DNA of 6,039 nt, taken from Candidatus Wildermuthbacteria bacterium RIFCSPHIGHO2_12_FULL_40_12. Lineage in GTDB: Bacteria > Patescibacteriota > Minisyncoccia > Minisyncoccales > 2-12-FULL-40-12. This document shows, in pieces, positions 4,848 through 6,039 of this stretch. Numbering within the stretch: position 1 is the first letter of the stretch; every line of letters starts with the position of its first letter. The notes under the pieces are model-generated. The model saw only the letters and a program-made list of their open reading frames with translations, was not told where the DNA came from and searched no databases. Position numbers and translations under genes: made by a program. Location: the NCBI GenBank assembly GCA_001823315.1, contig MHUC01000021.1:1-6039 (forward strand). The letters are read 5' to 3'.

Positions 4848-5735
4848 TTATGAAACCCTTGCCCCCTGAAAAATCTCAATTCTTTTCCCTCTTAAACCTT
4901 GCTGTCCGCACAGACGATACAACAATTCGTAAAAACAAGCGGAGCGGTGGTTATAGCGGAAAGAAAACTCGTCAGCGTAAGACTGTAAGTGTTTCAAAGA
5001 AACAGAATGATAAGTCCCGTCTAAAGAACGTTTAAATTGACTAAAGAATCCTTCAACAGTGTTTGTGTAAACATTCCCTCTTACATATTCCTTTTTAGAA
5101 TGCTTAATAGTTGAGTGGAACATTCCAATGCGTAATACTTTATTGCCTTTATACGCAGAATGATCATCACTAATAACTCGTGAGCCGAACTTAACATTCT
5201 CTCGTAGCACTTTTAACATAGACGAAGTGGAAGCGTCCTCAATATGAACTGACTTAACATTTCCTTTTCTTTGCACCATAGCCATTACAATGCCTTTATC
5301 CTTACGCTTATTAGCTTGATTCGCTCTACCGCCAATATAGGTTTCGTCTGATTCAACAATGCCCGAGAGCTTACCGCTCTCTTGTTTCATTAAGGAGCGA
5401 ATTTTATGTCCTATACGCCACGCTGTCTTGTAGGTGCAACCTAAATGTCGTTGTAGCTCATTACTAGATACTCCGTTTTTAGAGTTAGAGAATAAGTAAA
5501 TCGCAAAAAACCAATCAGTTAAAGAAGTAGCTGATTTATGGAAGATAGTATTAGCGGTAGGCGAAATAATATGTCCGCACGAGCAGGAAAACTTTTTGGT
5601 ATTCTTAACCTTATAAAATGAGGTTTTAGAACAGAGCGGACACTTGAGATTAGGGAATCTATTTTTTAAAAGGTATTCCAAACAAGCACCGTCATCGGGA
5701 AAATCCTTTCTGAATTGTGTAATAGTGTATTTCAT
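4848..5735 (-). CDS. IS1595-family (ISXO2-like) transposase
   Basis: 295-aa transposase from ATG 5735; a GTG two codons earlier (5741) is possible but sits about at the expected transcription start. The N-terminal zinc ribbon has CPLC at 32-35 and CSC at 51-53. A helix-turn-helix-like segment follows (about 88-115, NGVSSNELQRHLGCTYKTAWRI). The ISXO2-like catalytic core has the first Asp in ESDETYIGGR (D130), the second in ISDDHSAYKG (D190/191), and the third position in NVYTNTVEGFFSQFKRS (N225/E228). All motifs are intact with no frameshift, so the enzyme may be active. These enzymes cut and paste DNA between short terminal inverted repeats. I could not find a convincing repeat pair: the stop codon is only 3 bp from the neighbouring gene, so the left end would have to lie in that gene or beyond it. 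Domestication or a degraded element is possible. Confidence 0.92.
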   Translation of the reverse strand: MKYTITQFRKDFPDDGACLEYLLKNRFPNLKCPLCSKTSFYKVKNTKKFSCSCGHIISPTANTIFHKSATSLTDWFFAIYLFSNSKNGVSSNELQRHLGCTYKTAWRIGHKIRSLMKQESGKLSGIVESDETYIGGRANQANKRKDKGIVMAMVQRKGNVKSVHIEDASTSSMLKVLRENVKFGSRVISDDHSAYKGNKVLRIGMFHSTIKHSKKEYVRGNVYTNTVEGFFSQFKRSLDGTYHSVSLKHLQSYADEFSFRYNHRSACFYELLYRLCGQQGLRGKRIEIFQGARVS

Positions 5736-5743
5736 ATACACCT

Positions 5744-5772
5744 ATCTTAGCAAATCCATTACATACTGTCAA
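5744..5772 (-). promoter_or_regulatory. Transposase promoter, probably giving a leaderless mRNA
   Basis: On the minus strand: -35 TTGACA (5767-5772), 17-bp spacer ending in TTTGC, extended -10 TAAGAT (5744-5749). The expected transcription start is 5736-5738, one to three bases from the ATG at 5735. The message should therefore be leaderless or nearly so, with no SD. Confidence 0.7.
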
Positions 5773-5819
5773 GGGATAGTCGTCATCCCCAAATACTTGA
5801 CAGCATGGCATATATTTGC
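5750..5819. repeat. Inverted repeat spanning the divergent promoters
   Basis: Read outward from the centre, the two arms 5749-5773 (minus) and 5796-5820 (plus) agree at 20 of 25 positions (CTTGACAG.ATG....ATTTGCT). The centre holds a small hairpin GGGAT/ATCCC (5773-5777 and 5785-5789). Much of the identity is the shared -35 and extended -10, so some symmetry is expected from promoter function alone. A bidirectional operator or an element end is possible. Confidence 0.5.
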
Positions 5820-5825
5820 TATACT
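5797..5825 (+). promoter_or_regulatory. Near-consensus divergent promoter
   Basis: -35 TTGACA (5797-5802), 17-bp spacer ending in TTTGC, extended -10 TATACT (5820-5825). The expected start is near 5832. It should transcribe the leader hairpins and the gene beginning at 5996. It is the strongest-looking promoter in the window. Confidence 0.75.
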
Positions 5826-5861
5826 TAAACATCGTAATAGTTCCTTGAAATTAGGCTTATT

Positions 5862-5936
5862 TATGAGGTAGCGCATTGGGCGTAAGGCAATTTCCGCCAG
5901 AGGCGGACAGATTTATACCTATTGCGCTATCTCATA
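5862..5936 (+). promoter_or_regulatory. Structured 5' leader, long stem with inner hairpin
   Basis: ATGAGGTAGCGCATTGGG (5863-5880) pairs with CCTATTGCGCTATCTCAT (5918-5935), one further pair being possible outside. The stem is about 19 bp with one mismatch and two G-U pairs. Inside is a perfect CCGCC-AGA-GGCGG hairpin (5894-5906). Downstream, GCCA/TGGC inside GGA...TCC (about 5941-5973) can form another hairpin before the ribosome site. I do not recognise a riboswitch class. It could be a leader controlling the gene at 5996, or a palindromic repeat inserted in the leader. Confidence 0.5.
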
Positions 5937-5995
5937 CAGAGGAAGCCGTTAGCCAAAGCGACTCTGGCAAATCCAAACATAGAAGGAGGATGACG

Positions 5996-6039
5996 ATGTT
6001 ACAAACATTGATCACCAGCCGAGACCCAAAAGGTCTCCA
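5996..6039 (+). CDS. Start of an unidentified gene, truncated by the window edge
   Basis: Only 14 complete codons are visible (MLQTLITSRDPKGL...), too few to name a product. The start is well supported: AAGGAGG at 5983-5989 is a full Shine-Dalgarno sequence six bases before ATG 5996. An in-frame ATG at 5990 directly abuts the SD and is less likely. The region is richer in GC than the DNA around the transposase, and a strong SD is otherwise absent from the plus-strand genes here. The gene would be transcribed from the promoter at 5797-5825 with a leader of about 164 nt. Function unknown. Confidence 0.6.
   Translation, partial: MLQTLITSRDPKGL

Noticed and set aside
4850..5035. Plus-strand frame of 61 codons, and another at 5644-5871
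   Set aside because: The first lies inside the transposase gene; the second overlaps its 5' end and the divergent promoters. No independent support.

Overview
The window looks like a chromosomal segment of a Candidate Phyla Radiation bacterium (Patescibacteria, probably Parcubacteria-like). This is inferred from several features: AT-rich spacers made of degenerate self-complementary repeats, very few Shine-Dalgarno sites, a tRNA gene without encoded CCA, a GroEL tail ending in GGMPGMGGDY, several tiny uncharacterised genes, and recurrent promoters of the form TTGACA-N16/17-(TTTGC)TAnnnT. No species can be named from the sequence alone.

Left part (1-2830) is conserved housekeeping DNA on the plus strand. 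It holds the 3' end of groEL with its terminator, then lemA, htpX and a small double zinc-ribbon protein, all in one direction, then a tRNA-Ser(GGA) gene and a strong hairpin terminator. The lemA-htpX-zinc ribbon block is bracketed by two copies of a 64-bp palindromic repeat (405-468 and 2664-2727) in opposite orientation, 59/64 identical. The second copy supplies the stop codon of the zinc-ribbon gene.

Middle part (2830-4340) is accessory. On the minus strand lies a promoter-equipped 86-aa protein with an N-terminal membrane segment and two HVIHxDGSKT repeats, then a terminator and a possible 41-aa ORF. On the plus strand a good promoter (3571-3598) reads into a 117-nt cloverleaf-like structure (27-bp closing stem and three inner hairpins), then a 51-aa charged ORF, then a terminator. 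This self-contained unit, structured RNA plus tiny protein, is the best candidate for something undescribed.

Right part (4200-6039) has a promoter with a nearby inverted repeat, and a membrane-anchored coiled-coil protein (4338-4844). That gene ends 3 bp from the end of a convergent IS1595-type (ISXO2-like) transposase gene. The transposase promoter is mirrored by a near-consensus divergent promoter of the same layout. The divergent promoter should produce a roughly 160-nt structured leader in front of a gene that begins at 5996 with the only strong Shine-Dalgarno sequence in the window and runs off the edge.
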